Origin: Lachnospiraceae bacterium OF09-6
GTDB lineage: Bacteria; Bacillota; Clostridia; Lachnospirales; Lachnospiraceae
Length of the DNA stretch: 64,000 bases
Assembly (NCBI GenBank): GCA_003435055.1
Contig: QUMM01000006.1
Span: forward strand, 1 to 64,000
Reading direction: 5' to 3'
Under the pieces are notes generated by a model. That model searched no databases and had not been told where the DNA came from. It saw only the letters and a list, made by a program, of their open reading frames with translations. A program made the position numbers and the translations under genes. This document shows, piece by piece, positions 55,669 through 63,878 of the stretch (its first letter is position 1; every line of letters begins with the position of its first letter).

Positions 55669-56604
55669 TTATCTATCTACTCTTTTCCATTTTGCAACAG
55701 CATTTCTTACCCGCTGGTCAATATCAAGACGTGCACTGCGACATTCTTTCGGGTATTTTCTTGCTGCCTGAAATGCCAGTTTCACAAAGAGTCCGGAGCC
55801 AACCGGGAGCATTGTCTTTAGCATGCTATCTGGAAAAACGAAATGGGTTCCATGCTCATAAATTACAAACTCTAATCTGCATGTATGAGGGTGTTCTTTC
55901 ATTCGCTGTTTTATTCGGCGGATATATTTTGCAGTATCCCACAACACATCATCTTCCGCACCAATCAGCAATAACGTTCCATGGATTTTTTCAATCTTGA
56001 TCATCTCGTCTTCTGTGATTGGATGAGCCTTTTCCGAGTCATCAAACAGTTTTCTTGAATTAATCATATCACCGGTCCGTTTTGTTTCTTTCTTAATCAC
56101 ATGCCAGTAATCCGGATGTTTGTAGCAAAATGGCATATACGGAAGGGGTTCTCCTTTGTAAGAAAAAAGAGATTCTCCTTCAATCGGCCATTCCTTACAG
56201 CCATCTTTTTTGCCCTGCATAAACCCCTGCCAGATAAAATCACTCGGTGTCAGACCTATCGTTAATGTAATATCCTCAAAATAAGAAGCGGCAGTCAATG
56301 CAAGTGTTCCTGTAGTAGATGCCCCGACAATTCCTATCTTCTGATTACTATTCATTTTTAACCAATTGATTGCTTTCTCTATACGTTCCAATGGATAATT
56401 ATGATGTCCATAATCCTTTTTTCCAGGTGACATCGTCATCACATTTACGCCGAGTTTATGTAGCCATTTCACGGATGTACGCGCCAGATAATCCTCTGGA
56501 TCATCTCCGATCATTGCTATCATTGCACAGTCTGAGCCTGTTTTACATTTCCAATATGCTCCATAAAATCCATCTGTTTCCACATCAAAATGTCTTTTCT
56601 TCAT
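55669..56604 (-). CDS. Alpha/beta hydrolase (BAAT C-terminal-like acyltransferase/thioesterase)
   Basis: A 311-aa serine hydrolase. Seen: nucleophile in GIVGASTTGTLAL (about 92-104), Asp in LIGAEDDVLWDTA (about 232) and His in YEHGTHFVFP (about 270). The arrangement is that of BAAT_C acyl-CoA thioesterase-like proteins. The start at 56604 follows AAGGAGATGATACAA. It is the last gene of a four-gene operon. Confidence 0.75.
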   Translation of the reverse strand: MKKRHFDVETDGFYGAYWKCKTGSDCAMIAMIGDDPEDYLARTSVKWLHKLGVNVMTMSPGKKDYGHHNYPLERIEKAINWLKMNSNQKIGIVGASTTGTLALTAASYFEDITLTIGLTPSDFIWQGFMQGKKDGCKEWPIEGESLFSYKGEPLPYMPFCYKHPDYWHVIKKETKRTGDMINSRKLFDDSEKAHPITEDEMIKIEKIHGTLLLIGAEDDVLWDTAKYIRRIKQRMKEHPHTCRLEFVIYEHGTHFVFPDSMLKTMLPVGSGLFVKLAFQAARKYPKECRSARLDIDQRVRNAVAKWKRVDR

Positions 56605-56617
56605 TTGTATCATCTCC

Positions 56618-57424
56618 TTAATATCGGCCACGTTTCTCCAAAACTATTATTTTATTTGAGACATTCCGAACAGCCGGAATCTTACCTATTACACAATAAA
56701 CAGGCATAAGCTCTTTCATTCCTTCAACAAGACTGACTTCCTGCCGAACAGAAAATGCCGGTATGATTCTTTGCAGCTCCTTTCCGTTCTTAACTCCCCA
56801 TGTGAATTTTGCATTGCTTCCCTCTATGGATTTCTCTTTCATATGCTTTACAACAAAGGGTGACATGGTTTCGACCATTACTGTAACTTTCTGAAATGAT
56901 TTATCAATAATAGAAAACATCTTCCTGATATCTTTCTCATACAAATACATTGTAAGTCCTTCGATTATTACCAGAATATTCTTACCGTGATAATCGATAT
57001 CATCTATGTAGGAATCATCCATTGCAGACTTTGCAATCTGATACACCGGATCAGTTTCGGTAAGGAACTGGCTCCTTATTTTCATTGTTTCCGGAAGGTC
57101 TACATTATACCAGCGCAGATATTTTCCCTTCATCCGGTAGCATCTGGTATCCAGTCCGCATGCAATATTTACAACAACTGTATTTTCATGCTTCTTCAAA
57201 TATTGCTCAACCATCCGGTCTAATACAATTGTTCTTGCAATCACACCATAGTTCATAGCGTTATCTTTATCTGCTATAGAAAAGTCATAGTCCAGCTTTT
57301 CCACAAGTTCTACTGCAATCTCATCTTTGATCTTTGCATTTTGTTTTTTTGTTTCTTTTGCTCTTGCATACAGAGTCTGTACCATCGTTTCCGGCACACC
57401 TGTCACATTCACTTTTTCTTTCAT
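56618..57424 (-). CDS. Class I SAM-dependent methyltransferase (LCM/PPM1 type)
   Basis: A 268-aa methyltransferase of the leucine-carboxyl-methyltransferase family; many relatives methylate small-molecule or polyketide carboxyl groups. Seen: motif I VVNIACGLDTRCYRMKG (about 85-100), YNVDLPETMKIR (about 108) and VIEGLTMYLYEKDI (about 155). GGAAGG lies 9 nt before the ATG at 57424. It sits 41 nt after the upstream hydrolase. Confidence 0.8.
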   Translation of the reverse strand: MKEKVNVTGVPETMVQTLYARAKETKKQNAKIKDEIAVELVEKLDYDFSIADKDNAMNYGVIARTIVLDRMVEQYLKKHENTVVVNIACGLDTRCYRMKGKYLRWYNVDLPETMKIRSQFLTETDPVYQIAKSAMDDSYIDDIDYHGKNILVIIEGLTMYLYEKDIRKMFSIIDKSFQKVTVMVETMSPFVVKHMKEKSIEGSNAKFTWGVKNGKELQRIIPAFSVRQEVSLVEGMKELMPVYCVIGKIPAVRNVSNKIIVLEKRGRY

Positions 57425-57465
57425 TATCTGTCGCCTTCCACTGCCTTTCTTACTTCTTCCACCCA

Positions 57466-58203
57466 CTATGCACTATGACAGCAAAACAGTTCTTCATGCT
57501 GCATGTTATGTCTCCGAATATCCGGATTTTTAAAATAAGTACAATATCTCTTTTCATATTTTCTGCCCATCTTTGTTGCGTAAAACACGTGTATCGTAGT
57601 TCCCGGCACATCAATTCCATGCTGGACTTTCGTAACCAGATCAGAATAAAACTGATTATAAACACTCTGTTTCGTAATCCATGGATTTCCTCCCTGCTCA
57701 ATGCCGAACATATTTAAAAATCCATCAATCATTTCTTTCTTTGATTTATCTGCTTCATTTATTTTCTTTTGCATAAATTTAGGCAATTTACCAGTATGTA
57801 CCATTTTATACATAATCGGCACAACTACAGATGACTGAATTTTCGCCATAATCTGACCAGCTTCATCCATATCACTGCTCCCAATGATGCCATGATCTAT
57901 ATGAATTCTTTTTCGCTGAATCAAAAGGGATACAAAACTTCCTCCAAGGGAACACCCATACGCTGCTTTAATTCTTCCATCATACTTTTTCTTGATTTCC
58001 TGCTCAATCTTTTCGCATTCATCTTCCATTGAATAAAATTCTGTTTTCTCATTTGGATCAAATCCATCATAAGAAACTGTTACCGTGTAAAAATAAGAAT
58101 GTAATCTATCCAGTATATGATCAAAGCTACTATACAGGCAACAGGTACCAGGAAATAAAAATATCACTGGTTTACTACTGTCTCCACTTTCATAAAATTT
58201 CAT
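57466..58203 (-). CDS. Alpha/beta hydrolase
   Basis: A 245-aa hydrolase with IFLFPGTCCLYSSFD as oxyanion region and a nucleophile elbow AYGCSLGGSFVS (about residue 87). No membrane segment. The C-terminus has several His, one likely catalytic. It resembles general alpha/beta hydrolases, and the substrate is unknown. Its start overlaps the end of the ketopantoate-reductase homologue by 14 nt. Confidence 0.75.
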   Translation of the reverse strand: MKFYESGDSSKPVIFLFPGTCCLYSSFDHILDRLHSYFYTVTVSYDGFDPNEKTEFYSMEDECEKIEQEIKKKYDGRIKAAYGCSLGGSFVSLLIQRKRIHIDHGIIGSSDMDEAGQIMAKIQSSVVVPIMYKMVHTGKLPKFMQKKINEADKSKKEMIDGFLNMFGIEQGGNPWITKQSVYNQFYSDLVTKVQHGIDVPGTTIHVFYATKMGRKYEKRYCTYFKNPDIRRHNMQHEELFCCHSA

Positions 58204-59092
58204 ATCTGGCCTCCTTTAGTTTTTTCATATAAGCATAAAATTGCTTATGCAGCTCCCTCATTTCATCTGGTGCCCTCCTGGCATGTTGATACATAAATTT
58301 ATCTCCAAAGCTACTTTCGAATGTAACAGCAAGCATAATCGTCATAATTGGCAGTGGTAAAAAACGAAAAATATTCATTTTACAAGGTGACAGCCTACCT
58401 GCCTGTTTTCGCAAAAAGCTAAAATTTCTTTTCAATTTTTTTGCTGTTTTCTTCATAATCTTCCAGTCTTTTCCCGCTCTTTCCGGGCAATCTGCTTCGT
58501 AATATGCATCTGCAATCGGCACCACCATGGCAAGATGACATAATTGCCACATATGCATATCCACTACTTTCTGATATGGTATATGAGCATGCCTTAATAT
58601 CTTTGAAAACTGCTTTGTCTTTTCGGATTTATTTCCTGATATTTCTGCAAATGTTGTCGGCTGAATCATTCTTGGAGTGAGTGCTGCATCAAGGATACCA
58701 TCATTATTTATACTTCCGCCCGCTCCTGGAAAAGCAGGCAATATTCTCCCTTTTCCAACAATATCTTCCCATTTTTTATAACTGTCCAATGAATTTACCA
58801 TTGTAACAATTATATTGCTTTTATTATTTTTTAATTCAGCAAGTGCTTCATATAGCTGATTTTCCCTGACAGTTAGCAAAATAAAATCGTAAGCATCATT
58901 ATCTGACAATTCTCCAAGAATCGTGGCTTCTGCCCGCCTTATGTTCTGGTTTTTCTTATAAAGCAGTCCATTTTTCTTTAAAAACTCAAGTCTTTTACCT
59001 CTGGCATAAATACTCGTATCATAACCAGTTTCTGCAAATAAGACCGCATACAAGGATCCAATCACACCTGCACCATAAATCAATATTCTCAT
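58190..59092 (-). CDS. Ketopantoate-reductase-family (ApbA/PanE) protein
   Basis: A 300-aa NADPH-dependent reductase-like protein. The N-terminal Rossmann fold has YGAGVIGSLYAVLFAETGYD (about 5-24), and MVNSLDSYKKWEDI is in the usual active-site-lid region. The C-terminal helical domain covers about 180-300. No other pantothenate gene is near, so it more likely reduces another 2-keto acid within this operon. It is the first gene of the four. Confidence 0.8.
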   Translation of the reverse strand: MRILIYGAGVIGSLYAVLFAETGYDTSIYARGKRLEFLKKNGLLYKKNQNIRRAEATILGELSDNDAYDFILLTVRENQLYEALAELKNNKSNIIVTMVNSLDSYKKWEDIVGKGRILPAFPGAGGSINNDGILDAALTPRMIQPTTFAEISGNKSEKTKQFSKILRHAHIPYQKVVDMHMWQLCHLAMVVPIADAYYEADCPERAGKDWKIMKKTAKKLKRNFSFLRKQAGRLSPCKMNIFRFLPLPIMTIMLAVTFESSFGDKFMYQHARRAPDEMRELHKQFYAYMKKLKEARYEIL

Positions 59093-59169
59093 AGAAATCC
59101 GTCCTCTTTTTCATTTTCAAAAAAACTGCCAGCGCTCATGTTAGTAATATCTAACTCTCATTTTCTAAA

Positions 59170-59207
59170 AAACCGTGTGAAAACAAAACTGTAATTTCAC
59201 ACGGTTT
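59170..59207 (-). terminator. Terminator upstream of the four-gene operon
   Basis: Perfect 13-bp stem AAACCGTGTGAAA/TTTCACACGGTTT with TTTT on the minus strand. It ends transcription from the fragment region to its right. Confidence 0.75.
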
Positions 59208-59323
59208 CTTTTCTTATGCATTCAGTATATCACTTTTACCTGGTTAATCAACCAAATTTTGTCTTCATAATATTTAAAATTTCATGTTCATGCGCATTAT
59301 ATTCACTGCACTTGGAATGCAAT

Positions 59324-59560
59324 TTATACCCTCATCTGGTCATTAAAATAATAATTTACATAGTATTCCAGTTCTTTAATTGCCGACCTTACAGAATCAA
59401 TTCCATCCCGGCTCAGAGATGCCAGTCCCTGCATATTGTAATTCCAGTCCTCTGGCAGACTTAACATCAGGGATAACAGTCCCTTTGCCTTTAATGACAA
59501 ATCTTTGTTCTTGAAATGATGGTTGCTCATTACCGTAAAATTCTTGTTTCGTTCTACACG
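59324..59560 (-). pseudogene. Truncated helix-turn-helix replication-type protein of a mobile element
   Basis: An N-terminal piece (FRVERNKNFTVMSNHHFKNK, then LSLKAKGLLSLMLSLPEDWN) matches the HTH proteins common on Lachnospiraceae integrative elements and plasmids. The frame is lost after about 75 residues, and the usual start codon is absent. Confidence 0.6.
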
Positions 59561-59668
59561 AAAGACCTGTGCCCTTCTATCTCACTTCCTTTCCAGACAG
59601 AAAAAGACGCAAGCCACATTTCTATGACTCACGCCTTTCTCTGCACTTCATTATTAAATTGAAAATTT

Positions 59669-59972
59669 CTATTCTTCTTTCCTTTGTTCTAACAATTCTC
59701 TCGCATTTGCAATAGCAAGGGATAGCTTCTGTTCTAAAAGTTCTTTTGGAGGCATTTGGGTCATATACTGTCCCACATGAATATTTCCATGATCCAATTG
59801 CATTAATTCTATAGTTTCCTGTGATTTTTCTGCACATAATATAAGTGCAACCGAACTTTCTTCACCTTCCACTCTTTCATTCTTTTCCAGCCATCACAAA
59901 TACAGCTCGACTTGTCCTTTATCCTGCGGTTCAAATTCCCCAAGCTTTAGTTCAACAAGAACCAACCTTCTC
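59669..59972 (-). pseudogene. C-terminal remnant of a DUF1016/YhcG PDDEXK nuclease
   Basis: Reads RLVLVELKLGEFEPQDKGQV, then a stop (TGA at 59894-59896) inside YL-stop-WLEKNERVEGEE, then SVALILCAEKSQETIELMQL to the stop at 59669. The motif VELKLGEF holds the nuclease Glu-x-Lys. The N-terminal DUF1016 domain is missing. The TGA would be CGA or TGG in working copies. Confidence 0.7.
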
Positions 59973-60081
59973 AACTCTTCAAAATATTATTACTTCATAT
60001 ACCGGAAAAACTTTTATGGATTTTCCTAAAGAAAATAACGTTATTCTTCCAGAAGACGAATAAATTTTATATTACACACCA

Positions 60082-60112
60082 AAAGCCCCCAGGATTGACT
60101 CCCGAAGGCTTT
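60082..60112 (-). terminator. Terminator of dinJ-yafQ
   Basis: Imperfect stem AAAGCC...GGCTTTT on the minus strand, about 40 nt beyond the yafQ stop. Confidence 0.5.
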
Positions 60113-60152
60113 CATACTGTCTCATATTAAATTGTGATCACATTACTCTGCA

Positions 60153-60428
60153 TTAAAATAAGTCGCTATGACTTCCTGTCCTTGTTAAATATAAGAATAG
60201 TTCATCTTCATAGACTTCATAAATCAACAACCAATCAGGAGCAATATGACATTCTCTGCAATTGCTATAATTTCCTGAAAGATTATGATCTCGATTCTTC
60301 GGCGGTAATATTTCACCATTTGCCAATTTTTTGATGACATCAGTCATTAATCTCATATCGTATCCACGTTTCTGAATACGTTTTAAGTCTTTTTGAAACT
60401 TACTGGTCGGCTTAACCGTATATTTCAT
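60153..60428 (-). CDS. yafQ: YafQ-type toxin of a type II toxin-antitoxin pair
   Basis: A 91-aa RelE-fold mRNA endonuclease that cuts mRNA on the ribosome. The residues known to matter in E. coli YafQ are present: His in DHNLSG, His-Asp-Trp in CHIAPDWLLIY, and His and Phe in the end GSHSDLF. It overlaps the antitoxin gene by 4 nt, typical for such pairs. Confidence 0.9.
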   Translation of the reverse strand: MKYTVKPTSKFQKDLKRIQKRGYDMRLMTDVIKKLANGEILPPKNRDHNLSGNYSNCRECHIAPDWLLIYEVYEDELFLYLTRTGSHSDLF

Positions 60429-60694
60429 GCTAATAATTCCTTCATCATCTTGTCCACATCTGTATATGCTTTTCCAAGAGAAGGATTCTGTTTCATTTGC
60501 TGTACTTCATTAATTGCTGATATTGTTTCACTATTAGGTGTTTCTCTGGTAATCTCAAACGGTATTCCCTGTTCTCTAATTGCCTGTTTTACAAAAATTG
60601 TGAATGCAGTTGTCAGATTCATACCTAAATCATTGAAAAGATCTTCTGCTTGTTTCTTTAAATTATCATCCATTCTAATTGATATATTTGCCAT
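60425..60694 (-). CDS. dinJ: DinJ/RelB-type antitoxin
   Basis: An 89-aa ribbon-helix-helix antitoxin (ISIRMDDNLKKQAEDLFNDL at the N-terminus) with a C-terminal toxin-neutralising part. It is expected to repress its own promoter, with the toxin as co-repressor. The operator is probably the palindrome at 60741-60751. Confidence 0.9.
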   Translation of the reverse strand: MANISIRMDDNLKKQAEDLFNDLGMNLTTAFTIFVKQAIREQGIPFEITRETPNSETISAINEVQQMKQNPSLGKAYTDVDKMMKELLA

Positions 60695-60728
60695 AAATCC
60701 ACCTGCTTTCTAATCTATTTATATTATC

Positions 60729-60765
60729 ATTATATAGCTTATGCAATGCATTGTCAATACTATGC
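60729..60765 (-). promoter_or_regulatory. dinJ-yafQ promoter and operator
   Basis: Minus-strand TTGACA (60752-60757) and TATAAT (60729-60734) with a 17-nt spacer. The palindrome ATGCAATGCAT (60741-60751) fills the spacer next to the -35, and a second TGCAT-containing half-site lies just upstream, as expected for an autoregulated antitoxin. Confidence 0.75.
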
Positions 60766-60929
60766 ATTATTTCAAGGATTATATCTTTTCCCTCTTTATA
60801 TAAATATCGGTATCCGCAGCAGTCATCTTATACTCGTTTCTTCATTATATATAAGAGACTAAGACTTCCCATACCTAAAATGGGATTCGCACCTTGAAAA
60901 TCCAATATTTCAGCTAACAAAATAGAGAT

Positions 60930-61203
60930 TTATGCCGCTATAACCTCGGGATGGAGTCCTTTTCGCAGATATTCTGGCAGTCTTGCTTCAAAATCAGTGG
61001 TAAAAGCAGTCAGTTGTTCATCACTGAGCTTTAAAATTTCCTGAAGCTCGCCATTAAGGCATCCATTAGGATGCCAAGTGATCTGCTGAAAGTAATGTCT
61101 GCCATTTCATCAACAAGGAAGAAGAATAGTTCCCCAAGAGTTCGTTGGTCTTCATTTTGTCTCTGTTCCATTGCAAGTAACATATAGAAATATATAAACA
61201 ACC
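60930..61203 (-). pseudogene. Unidentified gene remnant downstream of the SIR2-like operon
   Basis: Two frames (MEQRQNEDQRTLGELFFFLV in one; LSDEQLTAFTTDFEARLPEY ending HPEVIAA at 60930 in another) look like one gene broken near 61045. I do not recognise it. The 60766-60929 gap to its left shows no gene. Confidence 0.35.
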
Positions 61204-62055
61204 CTATAGGTTCTCTCTTGCCAGACATATTTCTTTCAGCGCCTCCCCAATATCTCCATCTACCCCGATCGACTTTCCGGCAATTTCTGAAGGAATATAG
61301 ACTTCTCCTTTATTGAAGGTGATATAAACTGCTTCAGGTTCAGAAGCAGCAAGACTCATGAAAGGCTCTTTGATCATACGGTTTCACCATCCCACGCCCA
61401 ATTCCAGGATCGCTAGTCTTTTACCATGATATTTCTTAATAAAGTTCTGATAGTCTTGCATTTTCTTTTGGAACTGTTCGGTCTGAAAGAATGCATTGCT
61501 GTTTGCCATATTGACCGTAACTGGCCCTCCACAGCAGGAACAGCAGGGAACCAGTTCTGAGGGGATCTGTCCGTTTTTTTCAGCTTCCGCCATTTTGAGA
61601 ATTTCATTCTGGTTTTCGTAAGGATCTGTTCCACATCCATTCTGGCACCGGGACTGGGTAAGACGGCCTTCCATCTCAAAGACCTTATCCCTGTCAAATC
61701 CTGCAGGCACGAAATGGTCCTCGCCATTGGAGGTCACAATAAAATAATCTTTGGAACCAACCAGACGATACAGATCCTCCATTACAGGACCGGGCTGTTC
61801 CAGATAACATTTCCGGCTGATCAGTCTGCTGAAAAATGCCCATTTAGATTCTTCTGTAGGATACTGAAAGAATAATCCCTGCAGTATGTTTCTGATCCCG
61901 TATCTGCTGCGGAAATCTCCGAAATCTTTCTGAAACCAGTGATCATCTGCAAAAATATTGTATCCTTCTGAAATAGATAATCCGTTACTGGCGCCGATGA
62001 GAAGAGCGTCTGCTTCCTGGATAGCTTTATAAATATTTCTGAAGTTTTCTTCCAT
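61204..62055 (-). pseudogene. SIR2-like protein A (in-frame stop)
   Basis: About 283 codons. The first 223 form an open frame: LLIGASNGLSISEGYNIF (NAD-binding start), IVTSNGEDHFVPAGF, FEMEGRLTQSRC, and zinc-type CQNGC and CCSCC, up to LELGVGW. A TGA at 61384-61386 follows, and the same frame then continues NRMIKEPFMSLAASEPEAVY to a TAG at 61204. The intact paralogue C reads straight through this region, so A is truncated. It has Glu where paralogue C has Gln in the catalytic-loop position (MEG versus IQG). Confidence 0.75.
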
Positions 62056-62059
62056 AATG

Positions 62060-62573
62060 TTATTTCTCCTTTTCCAACTGTGTCCGAAGTTCCTTTAATA
62101 TATCTGCCAGATCGCCTTGCAGGTAAAGACTTCTCCCTTTTAAATGTTCCGGAGCAGAAGAGGCTTCCTGGTTCAGACAGACGTAAAACACCTGGCTGTT
62201 ACGGACCGTCATGTCCCAGAAAGGCAGTCTGAGCACCCCCGGTGTCATCTCTCTAATCTTTTCCGACAAGTACAGCCTTAAGAGCCAGATATAGCTGACC
62301 TGTAGGCAGATGCCACATACTGTAAATATATTTTGTATAGTAGGCCCATTGCTGTTCCAGGGAAGAGTAGCAGTAATAGACTCCGGCAAAAGGAGAAGTA
62401 AAATGGTAGTAGTCTTTGAATTCTCCCAGATGTGTTTCTAATGCAGGAGCCCAGTGGTAATGGTTAAATCCCGCAGCACTGGATAGTCCGGAACCTACGC
62501 CTACTACCACTGCATCAGCATCTGTGATCAGCCGGACAAGGGATTCTATGTCCTTGTGACTATGCTTCTCCAT
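62060..62573 (-). pseudogene. SIR2-like protein B (internal deletion and frameshift)
   Basis: The N-terminal 95 residues are typical (AVVVGVGSGLSSAAGFNHYH, PTGQLYLAL), then the frame ends. A second frame gives the family C-terminus (MTPGVLRLPFWDMTVRNSQV). The central 130 residues, with the catalytic loop and zinc Cys, are missing. It lies 27 nt after C and 4 nt before A, so all three form one operon. Confidence 0.75.
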
Positions 62574-62600
62574 GCTCCTTGTTTTCCTCTTTCTTTACCC

Positions 62601-63467
62601 TCACTGCCTCCTGCAGCACCAGGCAATGTCTTCTTTGATAGCCAGCCCCTTCTGTTCTATTTCTCCAGGAAGAATGGCGTCCTTTGGATTAATGGTAATG
62701 TAAAACGCCTTAGGCAGGGAGTATGTGAGATTCCAGAAAGGTTCCTGGATAAACATAGGGGTCATTCGTCCTACGCCCAACTCCAGAAAAAGGATCTTCT
62801 TCTCTTTATTCTTTTCCAGAAATTCGTTGATCTTCCGGTATTCGTCTCTATACTTGGCACCTTCCAGAAATGTATATCCCCGTACCCAGGGCTCCATCTG
62901 GGCTCCGCATTTGGGACAGCGGGGGATCATTTTGGCGGGGATACACAGATTCTCGTCAATAGCTGCATTCATGGCATAGACCATATCCTTGTTGTAATAA
63001 ATCTGGTCATGACATCGGCGGCTGCACTGATAATAGCGGGAATCACCCTGGATGGCGCTTAATTTTTCTTCGGACACCACACGGGTAAACTGGAAGTCCT
63101 GATTGGTGGTCATAATATGATAGTTTTTACCCTCAAGGAGTTCCATGAGATCGTAGTAAGGCTGTCCTGTCGGACACTCATATTCCATATAGCCCATACG
63201 TACAAGAAATGCCCAGTGAGCTTCCGGGGAATGATAATGATAGTAAAATCCGTTAAAGGCTCCGGTAAATCCATATTTTTTATGAAAATCCCCCAGATAT
63301 TTCTGAAATATCGCATCATTCTGATAGAAAAAATTATAGCCACAAGAAGCGGACATGCCGGCTGCTGCTCCTACCAGAATGGCTTCAGCAGAATTAAGTT
63401 TATCTAATAAGGTCCGGGCATTTTTTTGATATGCATTTTCAAAAACAATATTTTTCATTGGCTGCAT
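62601..63467 (-). CDS. SIR2-like NAD-dependent protein C (class-M sirtuin-like)
   Basis: A 288-aa sirtuin-fold protein, the only intact one of three. Seen: GAAAGMSASCGYNFFY (about 33-48), TTNQDFQF (about 118), AIQGDSRYYQC (about 137) and zinc Cys pairs CSRRC and CPKC. In deacetylase sirtuins the catalytic loop has His; here Gln fills that position and an Asn precedes it in TTNQDF. The class-M sirtuins (SirTM) are protein ADP-ribosyltransferases that use Asn and Gln at such sites, so ADP-ribosyl transfer is more likely than deacetylation. No macrodomain, GcvH-like or lipoate-ligase gene is visible before the window ends. GGAAAGTCAACC precedes the ATG. Confidence 0.8.
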   Translation of the reverse strand: MQPMKNIVFENAYQKNARTLLDKLNSAEAILVGAAAGMSASCGYNFFYQNDAIFQKYLGDFHKKYGFTGAFNGFYYHYHSPEAHWAFLVRMGYMEYECPTGQPYYDLMELLEGKNYHIMTTNQDFQFTRVVSEEKLSAIQGDSRYYQCSRRCHDQIYYNKDMVYAMNAAIDENLCIPAKMIPRCPKCGAQMEPWVRGYTFLEGAKYRDEYRKINEFLEKNKEKKILFLELGVGRMTPMFIQEPFWNLTYSLPKAFYITINPKDAILPGEIEQKGLAIKEDIAWCCRRQ

Positions 63468-63521
63468 GGTTGACTTTCCTTTCTTTTATTGTTATTATTA
63501 AAATTACATCAAAATTGTACC

Positions 63522-63791
63522 ATGTTAAAATATAAATTACAAGAAGAAAAAGAACATCTGACCAGTGCCCAGATTGCAAAAAGTGTAAAAACAAATCCTG
63601 CCTATATCCGGCAGCTGATGGCCGCGCTGAAAAATGCAAGCCTTATCTCCAATACCCAAGGTCGGGCAAACACCTGTCTTACCAAACCTGCGGATGAAAT
63701 TACTATGCTGGATATATACCGGGCAGTGGAGGGAGAAAAGCCTTTGCTTCATCTTGATATTGATACCAACCCAGAGTGTAGAGTATACTGA
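63522..63791 (+). pseudogene. Damaged Rrf2-family regulator
   Basis: Recognisable Rrf2 winged-helix core (LTSAQIAKSVKTNPAYIRQL, then LTKPADEITMLDIYRAVEGE, then NPECRV). The normal first helix is lost: a piece of it (KITSKLYH) is in another frame just upstream. The C-terminus ends at NPECRVY instead of running about 40 residues further, so the Cys cluster usual for iron-sulfur members is absent. It is divergent from the SIR2-like operon and may once have controlled it. Confidence 0.65.
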
Positions 63792-63799
63792 TAATAATA

Positions 63800-63846
63800 A
63801 AGAGACTGTAACATTCATGGAAAACTATGAGTTGTTTCAGTCTCTT
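63800..63846 (+). terminator. Hairpin after the Rrf2 remnant
   Basis: Perfect 9-bp stem AAGAGACTG/CAGTCTCTT with a 29-nt loop. Confidence 0.5.
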
Positions 63847-63878
63847 GAGGCACCTCTTTTACAGCTCAACTTATTCAA

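Noticed and set aside
58190..59092. Genuine PanE of pantothenate synthesis
   Set aside because: No panB, panC or panD is near, and the operon partners are hydrolases and a methyltransferase.
59845..60063. Plus-strand 72-aa frame as a gene
   Set aside because: Its first two thirds are the antisense of the broken YhcG gene, and there is no ribosome site. The last residues may belong to another lost gene.
61384..61386. TGA inside the SIR2-like gene A as a selenocysteine codon
   Set aside because: The paralogue has no Cys at this place and I see no SECIS-like hairpin directly after it. The neighbour B is also broken, so simple decay is the better reading.
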